The notes beneath the pieces were generated by a model. It did not search any database. It was given only the letters and a program-made list of their open reading frames with translations, and was not told where the DNA came from. A DNA stretch of 64,000 nt from Gnetum montanum (lineage: Eukaryota > Streptophyta > Gnetopsida > Gnetales > Gnetaceae): positions 846,809 to 910,808 of the forward strand of contig MNCI01011532.1 in the NCBI GenBank assembly GCA_015680685.1, given 5' to 3'. Shown here one piece after another: positions 11,700 through 23,636 of this stretch (within the stretch, counting starts at the first letter, position 1; each line of letters opens with the position of its first letter). The position numbers and the translations under genes are program-made.

Positions 11700-13330
11700 G
11701 GAACCAACTGAGAGCCTAACATGTGCATATGTCATAGGCATGGATGAACTCGAGCAAGTTCATCATGAACTCTTTGATGATACAAATGATGATACTCATT
11801 GGGAAGAGTTGGAAATTCCTAATAAATTCAAACAAGAGCCCCTTGAGCTAAAAACATTATTGGCTAGAATGGAATATGTATTTTTGAAGAATGGGAAGCC
11901 AGTTGTAATCAATGCAAAACTTGCTCCAGAGCAAAAGAAGATGTTGTTGAAAGTAGTTGAAAGATGGTTAGTAGCTTTTTCTTGGTCATATCCTAAACTC
12001 ATAGGGATTGATCCTAGGATATGTTAGCATCACATCTACACTGACCCGGCCATGAAGCCAAAAAAACAGCCATAGAGGTGATTAAACCCCAAATTGAAGC
12101 AAATCGTCTAGGAGGAAATTGAGAAACTCCCCAAGCCAGGGTTCATCTATCCCATTGTAGATAGTGAGTGGGTTAGCCCACTTGTAATTGTGCTAAAGAA
12201 AGATGGCAAGTGGTGGTTCTGCATCGATTTTAGGTTGCTGAACATGACAACATTCAAGGATCACTTTCCGTTGCCATTTGTTGACTAGGTACTCGACACA
12301 ATATTTGGGCATTGCTACTATAGTTTTCTAGATTGTTATAGTGGCTATAACCAAATTCAAATTACACTAGAGGACTAAGCAAAGACAATGTTCACAAGTT
12401 CTTGGGGGACTTTTGCATATCACAAGATGTTGTTTGGTCTATGCAATGCTCTTGCCAGATTCCAACACCTGGTCTTGAGAATCTTTCAACAATAGATCAA
12501 TAATGGTGTGGAAGTCTTTATGGATAACTTCTGCACCTATGGAGTTACATTTGAGCAAGCCCTAGACTACCTTGAGTAAGTGCTGAAATGGTGTGTTGAA
12601 AACAATTTGTAGCCCAATTGGCAGAAGAGTGGTCTAGGAGGGCATTGTACTAGGGAACAGAATCTTGTAAGTAGGAATTGAGGTGAACCTTGAAAAAATA
12701 AGGGTCATCCAAGGAATAACTTGCTAGCTAGAAACAGTTAAAGATGTTTGATCATTCCTTGGACATACGAGATACTACCGATGATTCATAGAGAATTTCT
12801 CTAAGATTGCAAAGTTGTTAGTTGAGCTAACAAAGAAAGATGCTCCCTTTGTCTAGACCATAGAATATGAGAAAACATTCCAGCAACTAAAAGAGAAGCT
12901 TGTAGAAACTCCAATCCTATAAGCACCTAACTTGTCCAAGCCATTCCATATCATGACAAATGTGTCAAATTATGCCTTGGGAGCTATGCTAATACAATTA
13001 GGTGATAAGAAATGTCCATACTACATCCATTGCACTAGCTAAAGCATTGTGGATGCACAACTGCACTACACCACTATAGAAAAAGAATTGATGGCAGTGG
13101 TGTTTGCTCTATAGAAGTTCAAGTATTATGTGCTTAGGTACAAGGTGTTTGTGCACATAGACTATAATGCCATCCGCTTCCTAATGAATAAGCCAAACAG
13201 TGAGCACCCATGTCATATTGTGGTTTGTGATCTTGCAGGAATTCGATCTCATGATAGTAGATCAAAAGGGCACTAAGAATGTGGTCGATGATCACTTATC
13301 TTGATTATGATAGGATGACAAAGAGGAAGA
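11700..13330 (+). pseudogene. A1 reverse transcriptase and RNase H
   Basis: RT blocks in order are a linker 'MEYVFLKNGKPVVINAKLAP' (11869-11928), 'WVSPLVIVLKKDGKW' (12172-12216), 'YSGYNQIQI' (about 12340), 'GTFAYHKMLFGLCNA', and the catalytic box VFMDNF at 12514-12531. In that box the second Asp of the usual MDD is Asn, so this copy would be catalytically dead even if its frame were open. RNase H follows (about 12955-13330, 'TIEKELMAVVFAL', 'KVFVHIDYNAIRFLMNKP'), with many TAG stops. A2 and D1 keep the MDD. Confidence 0.9.
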
Positions 13331-13497
13331 AAGCCCATTATCTGATACGTTTCTTGATAAACTCCTCTTTGCTAGGGCTATAATTGAATGAATTCCTAAT
13401 GAACTAAAATGCTATGATAATGTTCTCACCTATCTTCTTACTCATGAGATGCCACAAGGGTTGGACCACTGGAAGAAACAACAAATTCTTCACTAGG
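13331..13497 (+). pseudogene. A1 integrase N-terminal stub before the A2 insertion
   Basis: This continues pol past RNase H to CACTAGG, where A2 is inserted. The matching continuation 'CTAGGTAAAGCATTTCATGG' resumes at 23637 after A2. In undisturbed A2 the same join reads 'caccaggtaaagcacttcat' (about 19470), which confirms the break point. Confidence 0.85.
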
Positions 13498-14339
13498 TGA
13501 TGAATCACCATTTGATATCAGCCGTGACATCACGTACACGATGTCAAAGCCTGGATCCAATGTTATATGTCCAACATTGGGTTATATTCCCTGAGTCTAT
13601 AAATACCATTCCTAGGCTTTAGTTTTCACAAGTTTTTGATTACTCAATTTTCAGTTTTCAAGCAAGGTAGCAAAGGTTTCGCTGTTTCTTCCCCTTAGAA
13701 TATTTTTTGAGTGCCCACAAAAGGAGTTTAAAGTGTGTACAGTTCTTTGTTTGAGCACTGATGTACCTGAGTGTGGTAGTGTGATGGGAATAAAATGAAC
13801 TCTTTTGACAATCCTTGCAGCACTAAAAATAGCTTAATATTTTCCTTATTGCATTTTACTTTCTTGTTCTTTACTTCAATGCATTTGGTTAAGTAATTTA
13901 TTTCTAGCAATTAATGAACATGAGCACAACCACTTCGAACATTCATATAGTACTTGGTAACTTAGCAACGCTTAACGTTTGGTAGTCCAATAGTGTTATA
14001 TGTGTTCAGGATGTGTTTAGGAAAGTGGAGCAGTTACTTGTGTTAGGCTAGATGGAAAATAGACCTTAGTTTTCAACCTACTCTACCCTTATTCTTGTTG
14101 TAGGTGATTACATCCATAAAATATAAAATGACAAAAATTCGTATACCTCAATTACACTTAAACCATACCCTTGAGCCTCACAAGTGTAGTTGGGAAGATA
14201 ACAAATGTTCTCAAGGCCATTTCACTCCTTAGAGGAACTACTATATTAGATAACTATAGGTCCACAAAATTTGACCAGATCATGTGTAATGCCTTAGTGA
14301 TTCATATGGTTGGGCATAGGGGTACCTTGTTGCTCATCA
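13498..14339 (+). repeat. A2 5' LTR
   Basis: Termini are TGATGAATCACC and GCTCATCA. The TATA box is TCTATAAATACC near 13597, and an AATAAAATG signal lies near 13790. U3 has GACATCACGTACACGATGTC, an imperfect palindrome (about 13527-13546). Confidence 0.92.
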
Positions 14340-14361
14340 TTAGCATCATTGCTAGGGATCT
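14340..14361 (+). other. A2 primer-binding site (tRNA-Asp type, decayed)
   Basis: TAGCATCATTGCTAGGGATC directly follows the LTR. It aligns with TGGCGCCGTTGCCGGGGATC, the complement of plant tRNA-Asp. All differences are transitions except one. Confidence 0.8.
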
Positions 14362-14502
14362 TTCTGTTTTTTTATGTGCTATTTAGGACCTAGTGAAAGT
14401 ATTGAAATTGTTGGAATGAGTCTGAGAGTCATATCTTATTTCATAATTATTACAACAAATTCTTAGAGCACATTGTGATTTTTTTTGTTTCACTAACCAA
14501 AA

Positions 14503-16960
14503 ATGTCTTCTTCTCACAAGAGTGCTTCTCTACCCAAGGCTAATAATGCTCATCCATCAAAGCCTCAACAGTATCAAATTACATATACTCATCTTGATGA
14601 GTATGTGCCAAACTTCACCTTCATCCTACACTAGGATGAACAACTATGGTGGTGTGACATGGAGGGCAACATTATGTTGTCACTTGATTATGCTGCTCCT
14701 GTAATACTCTATAAAATGCTTGCAAGATGTGTTCTTCAAGATCACCATGGGGAATATATCATGAAGGATGTTGATGCTAGGGATTATCATCCCACCAAGG
14801 CACAATGCCTGTGGGATCAGTAGCTGGAGCAACATTATGAATTTTTGAAGAGAAAAGAACTTAACAATTCTCTGTTCCTATTGTACCAACAAGTTAGTGG
14901 GGAATCCTTCTTTGGAGGTTTTCCACTCAATGACGCTCCTCTCTTTAAATTTGATGATGGAGGTCAAAACTAGAATTTGCACTCCACAATTCACAATCCT
15001 GATTCTAGTAATAAGGGATCCAATGACAAGGACAGATTTGGAGGGGCAAGTCAAGACAGGGACGCTAACAAAAAGCACAATCATGATCGTGATCACAATT
15101 GTTGAAGAGGTGTAGTTGGCACCATGATGGTGCTGATTCTTCTTCCTCTTTCCCTTTGTCATCTTCTTCTTCTTCTGGCTCTAGTCATGACTGTAGAAGT
15201 GAGATCATGATGGAGATGATTGAAATGAGCACAATGACTGATAGGACCACAATAATCAAGGGGACCATCGAGACATGCAAGATCAAGGATGTAGACATTT
15301 AAGAGAGGCACATCACCATGAACGAAGGGATAGTAGAGGGCATCGTAGGAACCATGGTTAAGGCCTTGATGAGCCTCTATTTGCTTAATATCATAGAGGT
15401 ATTTAGAATTCCATTAAGGCATGTGAAAGATAGTTGAATCAAATGGTTAGACATGAACAATATTTCTTGATTTGAAGGAGGATATAACTCTGATCTACAG
15501 AATCATACTCAAGATTTCCAATATGCATGTGCCTTGCAAAAATAGAGAATGAGTGGAAGAAACTAAAGTTGTTTCCCAAGACACTCATTGAAGAAGCAGA
15601 GACTGGTATTGGTCCTTAGAACTGGAATTTATCAGATGATGTAGTACCATGCTTGGAATGTTTAATGATAAGTATTCAACGTACTCCCAGGTGTTCAACT
15701 TTAAGAAGAAAATTCAATTTTGAATGCAAGGAGTACACGAACCCTTAGATGTCACCATTGGTTGATACTATGCCTTGATGCATAAATGCCTTGGCCATGG
15801 TTATTCTCAATTTGCTCAATTTCGCCACATTGTAGACAGGCTTTATAATAAAATGAGGAAAACCCTTGGTGTCTATGCCTAAGGGCAATTGTTAGAACTA
15901 ACTACGCATTAGGTACAAATGTTAATAGAGTAGGTCACCAAAGCGGAGTGAGAATTAAGAAAAAGAGAAAGTGTAGAGGAGTACAATTGAAATCCTTCCA
16001 TCAGCAAGAGGGAGGTTCAATTCTATGATAGCAGTTATGAATCCATATTTGACGAGGGGATGCATAAAAAAGCCTTGCCACTTCAATAGTTCCAATCTAA
16101 ACTTACAACCACGGTTGATCAGTTAATGGACTCCATGGATAGCGAATTTCAAGCTGTCCTCAAAATTGTTGAAGAGTTCCAAGAACAAGGTAGTGATCAT
16201 GAGTGTAGGAGGTGTAAAGAAGCTAAACATGCATATTACAAAGGTAAGGGAAAAATTACTACAATAGAAGAGGTTGCAAATAGTGAATCAGATGATAATC
16301 GTGGATGTGATGTCTACCACTATGAACATCGTAAGGGATGTTGCCCCGTTATGTCACATTTTCAGGAGTCTAGGGTGTATAACTTACATCCACGATTTAC
16401 ACAAAGGCAAACATCTAGAAGGTTATCTTATCCTCAAGGTAATCTTAAGTAGTTCCATTGGCAACAACCATATTATCCAAGTGGAGCTCCACCGCAACCA
16501 TATGAATCATACCAACAATGGCAAGAACCACAATCATGGGCACTTGCACCACCAAGGCAACAATACCCTTATCGATAGCCTGATCCATATGGTTATCATG
16601 TTTAGCAACCTATGTCTCCACGTGAATTTTTTAGTCACGTTTCTAATATTTAGCCTTAGTACCACCCTTTTGATTACCATTGAACTCTTTCTCCGCATGA
16701 AAGAAGAGATACCACCTCCTATCCTTATCCTCCTCCTGTCCATGCACACACTCCTCCCCTAGTTGCACAACTACCACTTGCTCTACCAATGTAGGGTGAA
16801 CTACCCACTCAACTATAATAAGACAATGCTACGAGGGTTGTTAATTTGCAATCCAATCATTAATTGGAGGGGTCAACTGCCTGATCAAAGAAAAGACCTT
16901 TCTTTCGATCTCGTAGTCCACCTAAGCCTTCATCTACACCCATAGTTGACAATCTTACTC
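14503..16960 (+). pseudogene. A2 gag (broken)
   Basis: The start ATG at 14503 opens MSSSHKSASLPKAN and is chosen by alignment with D1 gag (ATG 59732, MSSCSRKPK). The conserved N-terminal block 'EYVPNFTFILH' lies at about 14600-14632, followed by an Asn/Asp/Ser-rich linker (14940-15200), a frameshifted capsid block (about 15480-15930) and a knuckle CDVYHYEHRKGC (about 16310-16345). In that knuckle the second Cys has become Tyr. A Gln/Pro/Tyr-rich tail (16440-16960) follows. It is the nucleic-acid packaging protein of the element. Numerous stops make it non-functional. Confidence 0.85.
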
Positions 16961-17099
16961 TTGCCTCTTCCTCCATATCCAATTTCTTTGGGCCTCCTTC
17001 AAACCAAACTCTACTAAGGATCGATATTGTAATGCTTACTCACATCGTGTTTGATTGGATCCATGTAGGAAACCTTCCCAAGAAGTTAGCCAATCCTTG

Positions 17100-17720
17100 A
17101 AGTTCTCATTTACTTGCAAATTACTGGGAATGAATTGTACAAGGCTCTTTTCAATTTAGGTTTTAGTGTTAATTTGATTTCTCATGAGATTTGCATTACA
17201 TGGAACCTGCCTTCTCTCAAGAAGAGCAACATCAGATTGGAATTGGTAGACCAGTCCATCATTGTTCCATTGGGATTAGTAGAAGACATTATGACCACTG
17301 TCTGTGGGTGATCTTATCTTGCTGACTTCCTAGTAATCAAAATGAAGAACTATAAAGGGGATTTTCCAATCATAATGGGAAGGGCATGGGTGAACACTGT
17401 AGATGCAAAAATGGGCATAAGAGATTTTTCCCTGAAAATCTCTAAAGAAAATGCATTTGGAAAGATCGAGAAGAAGGGAGTTCCATGCATTGCGTACAAC
17501 GATAGTGGGTGCAATTGTGTGCAAAAATTTTGGGCCATCAAGCAAGCATCTATCTCTGCATGCAAGCAGTGTGCACCAGAAGTAGAAATTCAAAGGTGTT
17601 TGTACATAGTAGCCACAAAACAGGAGGGCACCCAATGGTTGACTGCTAATTCAGAAAGTAGCACACTGTGCATGAAACCAGTTGAGAGCCTGACATGTGA
17701 ATGTCACAAGCATGGATGAA
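17100..17720 (+). pseudogene. A2 protease and linker
   Basis: The active-site region reads ALFNLGFSVNLIS (about 17142-17180). The expected catalytic Asp (DLG in A1) is Asn here, so this copy would be inactive. 'DFPIIMGRAWVNTVDAKMGI' (17359-17418) and 'VPCIAYNDSGCNC' (about 17478-17520) follow, then a Cys-containing linker with 'LYIVATKQEGTQWL'. The frame is open from 17342 to 17719. Confidence 0.85.
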
Positions 17721-17779
17721 CTTGAGCAAGTTCATCACCAACTCTTTGATGATACGAATGATGATACCTATTGGGGAGA

Positions 17780-19300
17780 GTAGGAAATTCCTGAAAACTT
17801 CAAACAATAGTCCCTTGGATTGACAACATTTTTGGCTAAAATGGAATATATATTTTTGAAAAATAAGAAGCCAGTTATAATCAATGTAAGACTTGCTCCA
17901 GAACATAAAAGGATGTTATTGAAACTAGTTGAAAGATGGTCAATAGCTTTTGGTTGATCATATCCTGAACTCACAGGGATTGATCCTAGGATATGCCAGC
18001 ATCACATTTACATTGACCTGGGCATGAAGAAAAAATGATAGCCACAAAGGCAGTTGAACCCCAAATTCAAGAAAATTGTTAAGGAAGAAATCAAGCAACT
18101 CCTCAAGGTAGGGTTCATCTATTCCATTGTGGATATCAAGTGGGTTAGTCCACTCATAATTGTACCAAAGAAAGTTGGTAAGTGGTAGGTTTGCATTGAT
18201 TTTAGGATGCTGAATATGAAAACATTCAAGGATCACTTTCTATTGCCATTTGTTGAGTAGGTGCTCAACACAATATTAAGGCATTGTTACTATAGGTTCC
18301 TAGATGGTTATAGTGGCTATAACCAAATCCAAATTGCACCAAAGGACCAAGCAAAGACAACGTTCACAAGTTTCCAGGGGACTTTTGCATATCGTAAGAT
18401 GTCATTTAACCTATGTAATGCTCCTACCACATTTCAATGCCTAGTCTTGAACATCTTTTAACAGTAGATTTGTTGTGATGTAGAAGTCTTTATGGATGAC
18501 TTCTCCACCTATGGAGCTACATTTGAGCAAGCCCTAAACTACCTTGAGTAAGTGCTAAAATGATGTGTTGAAACCAACTTGTGGCTTAATTGGTAGAAGA
18601 GTCACCTCATGGTCTAGGAAGGCATTATACTGGGACATAGAATCTCACAAGTAGGAATTGAGATAAACCCTGAAAAAATAAGAGTAATCCAAGGAATAAC
18701 CTGGCAAGTAGAAACTATCAAAGATGTTCGATCATTCCTTAGACACACTAGCTACTACTAGTGATTCATAGAGAATTTCTCTAAGATTGCAAAATCATTG
18801 GTCAAGCTAACAAAGAAAGATGATCCCTTCATCTAGACTGTAGAGTGTGAAAAAGCATTTCAACAATTGAAGGAAAAGCTTATAGCAACCCCAATCCTAT
18901 AAGCATCAGACTCATTCACATCATGTCACTTCATGAAGGATGCATCGAATTATGCTTTGGGAGCTGTGCTAATGTAGTTAGATGACAAGAAACGTCCATA
19001 CTACATCCACTATGCCAACTAAAGCATTGTGGGTGCACAATTGAACTACACCACTATACAAAAGGAATTGATGGTGGTGGTGTTTACTCTAGAGAAGTTC
19101 AGGCATTATGTGCTTGGATACAAGGTGTTTGTGCACATAGACCATAGTGCCATCTACTTCCTAATGAACAAACCAATGGTGAGCTCCTATATGATACGAT
19201 GGCTAGTGATCTTACAGGAATTCAATCTTACAATGGTAGATCGAAAGGGCATTGAGAATGTGGTTGTTGATCGCTTGTCTCAGTTGTGATGGGATGACAA
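17780..19300 (+). pseudogene. A2 reverse transcriptase and RNase H
   Basis: RT blocks are 'WVSPLIIVPKKVGKW' (about 18143-18187), 'YSGYNQIQIAPKDQAKTTFT' (about 18312-18371), 'GTFAYRKMSFNLCNAPTTFQ' (18380-18438) and the intact catalytic box VFMDDF at 18486-18503. The RNase H block spans about 18935-19289, with 'IQKELMVVVFTLEKFRHYVL' and 'NVVVDRLSQL' at its end. It converts element RNA to cDNA using the tRNA-Asp primer. Several stops (mostly TAG) and frameshifts remain. Confidence 0.92.
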
Positions 19301-20650
19301 AGAGGATGAAAATTAATTATCTGATATGTTTCGTGATGAACTCCTCTTTACTGGAGCAATAATTGAACAAATTTTCAATGAGCCAAAATGGTATGATAAC
19401 ATTCTTACCTATCTTCTCACTTAAGAGATGCCACAAGGGTTGGACCATTAGAGGAAACAACAGTTTTTTCACCAGGTAAAGCACTTCATGGAGATCAATG
19501 GACACCTATACAAGGTGTTTGCCAATGGCTTAGTTCGTTGGTATGTCATTGATACCAATCAACTATACATTCTCTAAGATGCTCATGAAGGTCCTTGTGG
19601 AGGACACTATGCTGGGAGATGCATGACCATTAAAATCTTGATGGTAGGGTACTACTGGCCAACATTCTTCAGGGATGATCACCATTTTATTTGCTTTTGT
19701 AAACAATGCTAGCAAGATGGTGGAATGATGAATCAAATGGAGGGACCTCAAAAATGGATTCAACCATTAAAACCATTCGACATTTGGGGAATTGATTTCA
19801 TGGGTCCTATCACGTCCATGTCAAATGAAAAGGCATACATCATAGTTGTTGTTGACTATTGTATGAAATGGGTAGAAGCAGCAGCCGTCATCAACTGTAC
19901 ATCCTCTACTATTGCTTGATTTGTACAAAAAAATGTTGTAAACAGGTTTGGTGTGCCACATGAATTAATTTCTGATAATGGAACTCATTTTACAAGCACT
20001 ACTTTTTAGAAGCTCATGCAATGCTTGGAGGTTGAACAAAAACTCACAACACCTTACCATTGCCAAGCTAATGGTTAAGATGAGGTTACCAATAGCGAAA
20101 TCACAAAAATACTAACAAGAACTATTATCAAGTATAAGAAGGACTAGAGCACAAAACTCAATAATGCCCTTTGGGCCTACCAGTCAACTTGGAAACTTCC
20201 TATAGGCTACATTCCCTATGAGCTTGTATATAGCAAACAACCAACACTTCCTATTCAATCTAAACTCTGTACACTTTCAATAGCTTATGACCTTGACCTT
20301 AACTCAAGTCTAGCTCAAAAGGAAAGACTAATGAATCTCAACATGCTAGATGAAAATCAATTAGTGGTCATATCATCTAATGAGTTGCATAAGGCTTATA
20401 ATAAAAAGTGTCATGACCTAAAAATTAGAAAAGTTAAATTTTAACCAAGAGATAAGGCTCTCTATTGTAACCCCATAGACATACCTCAATGAACTAAGTT
20501 CTAGACGTTGTGGGAAGGACCTTATATCATATATGAAACTTTTCCTTCAAGGGCCATGATGATCTATAAACCTGAGAGCCAAGCAAGAAACAGTTGGTTA
20601 ACATCCAACAAATTAAACCTTTCCATGAGCATATGCTAGCTAACACAACA
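19300..20650 (+). pseudogene. A2 integrase
   Basis: It inserts the cDNA into the genome. Visible are an HHCC-type start ('HEGPCGGHYAGRC' near 19588, then 'CKQC' near 19699), a catalytic core with GIDFMGP (first Asp, about 19786), 'ISDNGTHF' (second Asp, about 19970), 'TTPYHCQANG' and then 'DEVTNSE' carrying the expected Glu (about 20079), and a C-terminal 'WEGPYIIYETFP' (about 20511). All three catalytic acids are recognisable. Stops occur at about 19918 and 20007. No chromodomain is seen. Confidence 0.9.
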
Positions 20651-20704
20651 AGCACCACATCCGATAGATAACCACACTACATAGTTTGGATCTCCTTCTT
20701 TCAA

Positions 20705-20720
20705 CTTAGTCGTGGGGGAG
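20705..20720 (+). other. PPT-like purine tract downstream of A2 integrase
   Basis: CTTAGTCGTGGGGGAG lies about 2.1 kb before the 3' LTR. It closely matches the LTR-adjacent polypurine tract (TTAGTTGTGGGGGTA, 22799-22813). The same second copy occurs in A1 (24869), C (6665, inverted) and D1 (45025, inverted). Confidence 0.65.
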
Positions 20721-21359
20721 ATGGCCAACCATGTTAACCATTCAAGCAGCTCTTTAGTTTTTTTAACTTTTTTATTTTACACATTTTTCATTTTACAACT
20801 TTTTGTTTTACATGTTCATTGTTTTACATATTTTGTTTTTATGTTATGATTCTTTTCTAGTTTTTGTTTTACACCATCATTATTACATTTGATATTTCTT
20901 GAATAATTTACACTCTCTTTTATTTGGTGTGATTTTGTAACTTTTTGTTAATAAGTGCTAAGTACATTGGTAATGCATTACTTGATGGTGGTATGTACTA
21001 TTTTTGTTATTTGATTGTTGGTGTTTAGTTTATAGCTTTAAATTTTATTACAAATAATTAGGACATGGTTTCTTTTTCATGTAATAGGTAGTGAGCCCAC
21101 AACATCCACCCATCCATACACTCTATGGTTTTCCTTATTTTGGAAACATGTAGCCCCTTTCTTATTAATAAAATTTTGATAAATTTGTGACTTTGGGAGT
21201 TTCCAAAATTCGGAAGGATTCAAAGGTCTGAACATGGTGTGGCTTCAAGGGGATTTAGTATTCTTTGTACTTTGCTATTTGCCTAGGTGCATGTGTGTTT
21301 CCATGAATTTCTTACCATTCTATGCTAATCAATAAAGGAAGTTGAATAAGTCCTTCCAT

Positions 21360-21580
21360 GGTGTGGTTCTCATGAGAAAAAAAATTTAAAAAATGATGAG
21401 AATTCAAAGCACACCCCTTGGATAAAATAAATGCATACGTCCTCGCATGGTGTGGTTCTCATCAAGAAAATGAAAAGAAGATGAGGATTTAAAGCACACC
21501 CTTTGGACAAAATAAATACATGTGTCTTTACATGGTGTGGTTTCCATTTTAAAAAAAACAACGGGAATTCAAAGCACACC
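21360..21580 (+). repeat. Three tandem GGTGTGG...CACACC hairpins (A2)
   Basis: The units are 21360-21415, 21449-21500 and 21534-21580, separated by AT-rich spacers with 'aataaat'. Unit 1 arms are GGTGTGGTTCTCAT and ATGAGAATTC...CACACC. Unit 2 has GATGAGGA (a G-U pair). Unit 3 is weaker. The spacing is about 85-90 bp. Confidence 0.75.
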
Positions 21581-22040
21581 ACTTAGATAGAATAAATGGG
21601 CTACAAGCACTGATTATGGGACTCATCTCCTCTAACTAAGGCCCTTACTTACTTCCTACTTCTTCTCTAATTTGGAATAGTGGTTGTTCTAAGGGAGCAC
21701 TCTTGTGTCTCAGGGGATGGATTGGTCTTAGAATGTTGATGCAAAGTCACTGAAAGTGGTTGGTTTTGGTTTGGACTAAGGATGAATTCTATCAAGTCAT
21801 TTAACCACAAAATCCACAAGGAACTTCATGTGACCATAATTATGAAACTCCATTCCACACACACACACTCTCTCTTATCCATCTATGCTTTCCATGTTCC
21901 ACCTCATTGTCGATTTCATGTTTTGGTTTGATGTCTTTGTTTGATGTGTCAGAATTCTTAGTTAGTTACTTCTAGGTTTTCATACTTAATCTTCCATAAT
22001 CATTAATCATCCACAGACCCCACAGACTCTTTGGTTTGAA

Positions 22041-22096
22041 GTTATACAAGGGCATAAAAGGCCTGTGCCTACTTTGGGGATGGTCCACTTGCATAT
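22041..22096 (+). other. Conserved stem-loop module (A2 copy)
   Basis: Arms TTATACAAGGG and CACTTGCATAT enclose AGGCCTGTGCCT and ACTTTGGGGA. There is one transition mismatch against the A1 arms. It lies about 720 bp before the 3' LTR. Confidence 0.75.
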
Positions 22097-22798
22097 CTTT
22101 TGGTTGGGTTAGTTAAGTTCTTTACCCTTAGGCATTTTCACAATCAAAAGTTTTTTTGTTTACCCCATCAATGACATCCAATTGTGCACATTTTCATAAT
22201 AATTTTCAAGTGAACTTTTCTTTTTATTATTGTGAATTATTATACCCTCTTCAAATATTTCCTTGTGTTAAACATTGTTTCAATCTAGTAGACTGCTTAT
22301 CTATTTTACCCTATTTGTTAACCTTCTCTCTAACACTACTTAAAGAAACCAATCAACCACAATCACAACTTAGCTGATTGTAACTATCAACAAGACAAGG
22401 CATTTAATTACTATGTATTACACATTACATACTAATTCATGATCCTATTATGATTGCAATGGAAAATATGAACTGGAAGTGGAACTATCTTCACCAAGGA
22501 TGATGTAGCGATACCACACAATGAGGATCATTTGTGATTGAAGGATCTTTTCTCTCTCTCTCTCATTCTCCTACTACTAAGAGGTGTTGGATGTCAATAT
22601 TCTCTAGGGTGTTCACTTGTCTTCTCATGAATACCCAATGTTGTAAAAATTGTAATTCCATACACTTGGGCACTTAGAGTTTGTATGTATGTTTCATCTA
22701 AGTTAGTTTATCATGTTAGTTAATGATCCCATACCTACCCAATATCTTATATTGTAAAGACTTGTTCCTCCTCTTCTTCACTTGAGGACGAGTTTTCA

Positions 22799-22814
22799 TT
22801 TAGTTGTGGGGGTA
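22799..22814 (+). other. A2 polypurine tract
   Basis: TTTAGTTGTGGGGGTA ends exactly at the 3' LTR start (TGATGAATC, 22815). It is the expected plus-strand primer site. Confidence 0.85.
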
Positions 22815-23636
22815 TGATGAATCATTATTTGATGTCAGCCATGACGTTGAGGCCTGGTTCCAACATTAGATGTCTGACATTGGGGTATATACCCTAAGTC
22901 TATAAATTCTATGCATGGGCTCCGATTTTCACAAGTATTTGATTAGTTAGTTTTCAGTTTTTAAGTAAGGTAGTGAAGGTCTTGCTATTTTCCCCCCTAG
23001 AGTTAGAATATTTTCTGAGTGCCCATAGAAGGAGTCTAAAGTGTGTATGGTTCTTTGTTCAAGAACTGATGTACCTAAACGTAGTAGTGTGACAAGAATA
23101 AAACAAACTCTTTTAACAACCCTTGCAGCACTGAGAATAGCTTAATATTTTCCTTATTGCATTTTACTTTCTTGTTCTTTATTTTAATGCATTTGATTAA
23201 GTAATTTATTTCTAGCAATTAATGAACATGGACATGACTACTTCAAGCATTCATATAGTACTTGGTAACCTAGCAACACTTAACGTTTGGTAGCCTAGCA
23301 ATGCTATATGTGTTCAAGAAAGTGGGGTAGTTACTTTTGTTAGGCTAGATAGACAATGGCCATTAGTTTTCAACCTACTCTACCCTTATTTTTGTTGTAG
23401 GAGATTCCATCCATAAAATATAAAATGACAAAAATTCATATACCTCAATTACACTTAAACCATATCCTTCAGCCTCACAAGTGTAGTTGAGAAGACAATG
23501 AAATTTCTCAATGCTGTTTCACTCCCTAGAGGAACTAGTATATGAGATAACTATAGGTCCACAGAATTTGATCGAATCACGTGTAATTATTTAGTGATTT
23601 TCATAGTTGGGCATAGAGGTACCTCACCACTTATCA
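22815..23636 (+). repeat. A2 3' LTR
   Basis: Same family as 13498-14339. TATA box GTCTATAAATTC lies near 22897. The end reads CACTTATCA (canonically CTCATCA) and is followed by the CTAGG duplication and resumed A1 integrase sequence. Confidence 0.92.

Larger units (their letters stand above)
20721..22798 (+). other. A2 3' non-coding region
   Basis: About 2.1 kb without a supported gene. It starts with a T-rich tract (20755-20920), then 'gtagtgagcccacaacatcc' (about 21089), three tandem hairpins (21360-21580), a (CA)/(CT) short repeat (21856-21880) and the stem-loop module (22041-22096). 'ctcgaggacgag'-type sequence lies before the PPT. The same layout recurs in A1, D1, C and B0. Confidence 0.75.
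13498..23636 (+). mobile_element. Ty3/gypsy element A2, nested in A1
   Basis: A complete element of about 10.1 kb with 5' LTR 13498-14339 and 3' LTR 22815-23636. It is flanked by CTAGG at 13493-13497 and at 23637-23641, a perfect 5-bp duplication. It is the same family as A1. The two LTRs look roughly 85-90% identical by eye, so this insertion too is old. It has all gag-pol domains in normal order, with scattered stops and frameshifts, and lacks ORF-X. Confidence 0.93.

Noticed and set aside
21360-21580. A CRISPR-like array
   Set aside because: Three degenerate hairpin units with AT-rich spacers in a plant retrotransposon; neither repeat conservation nor context fits CRISPR.
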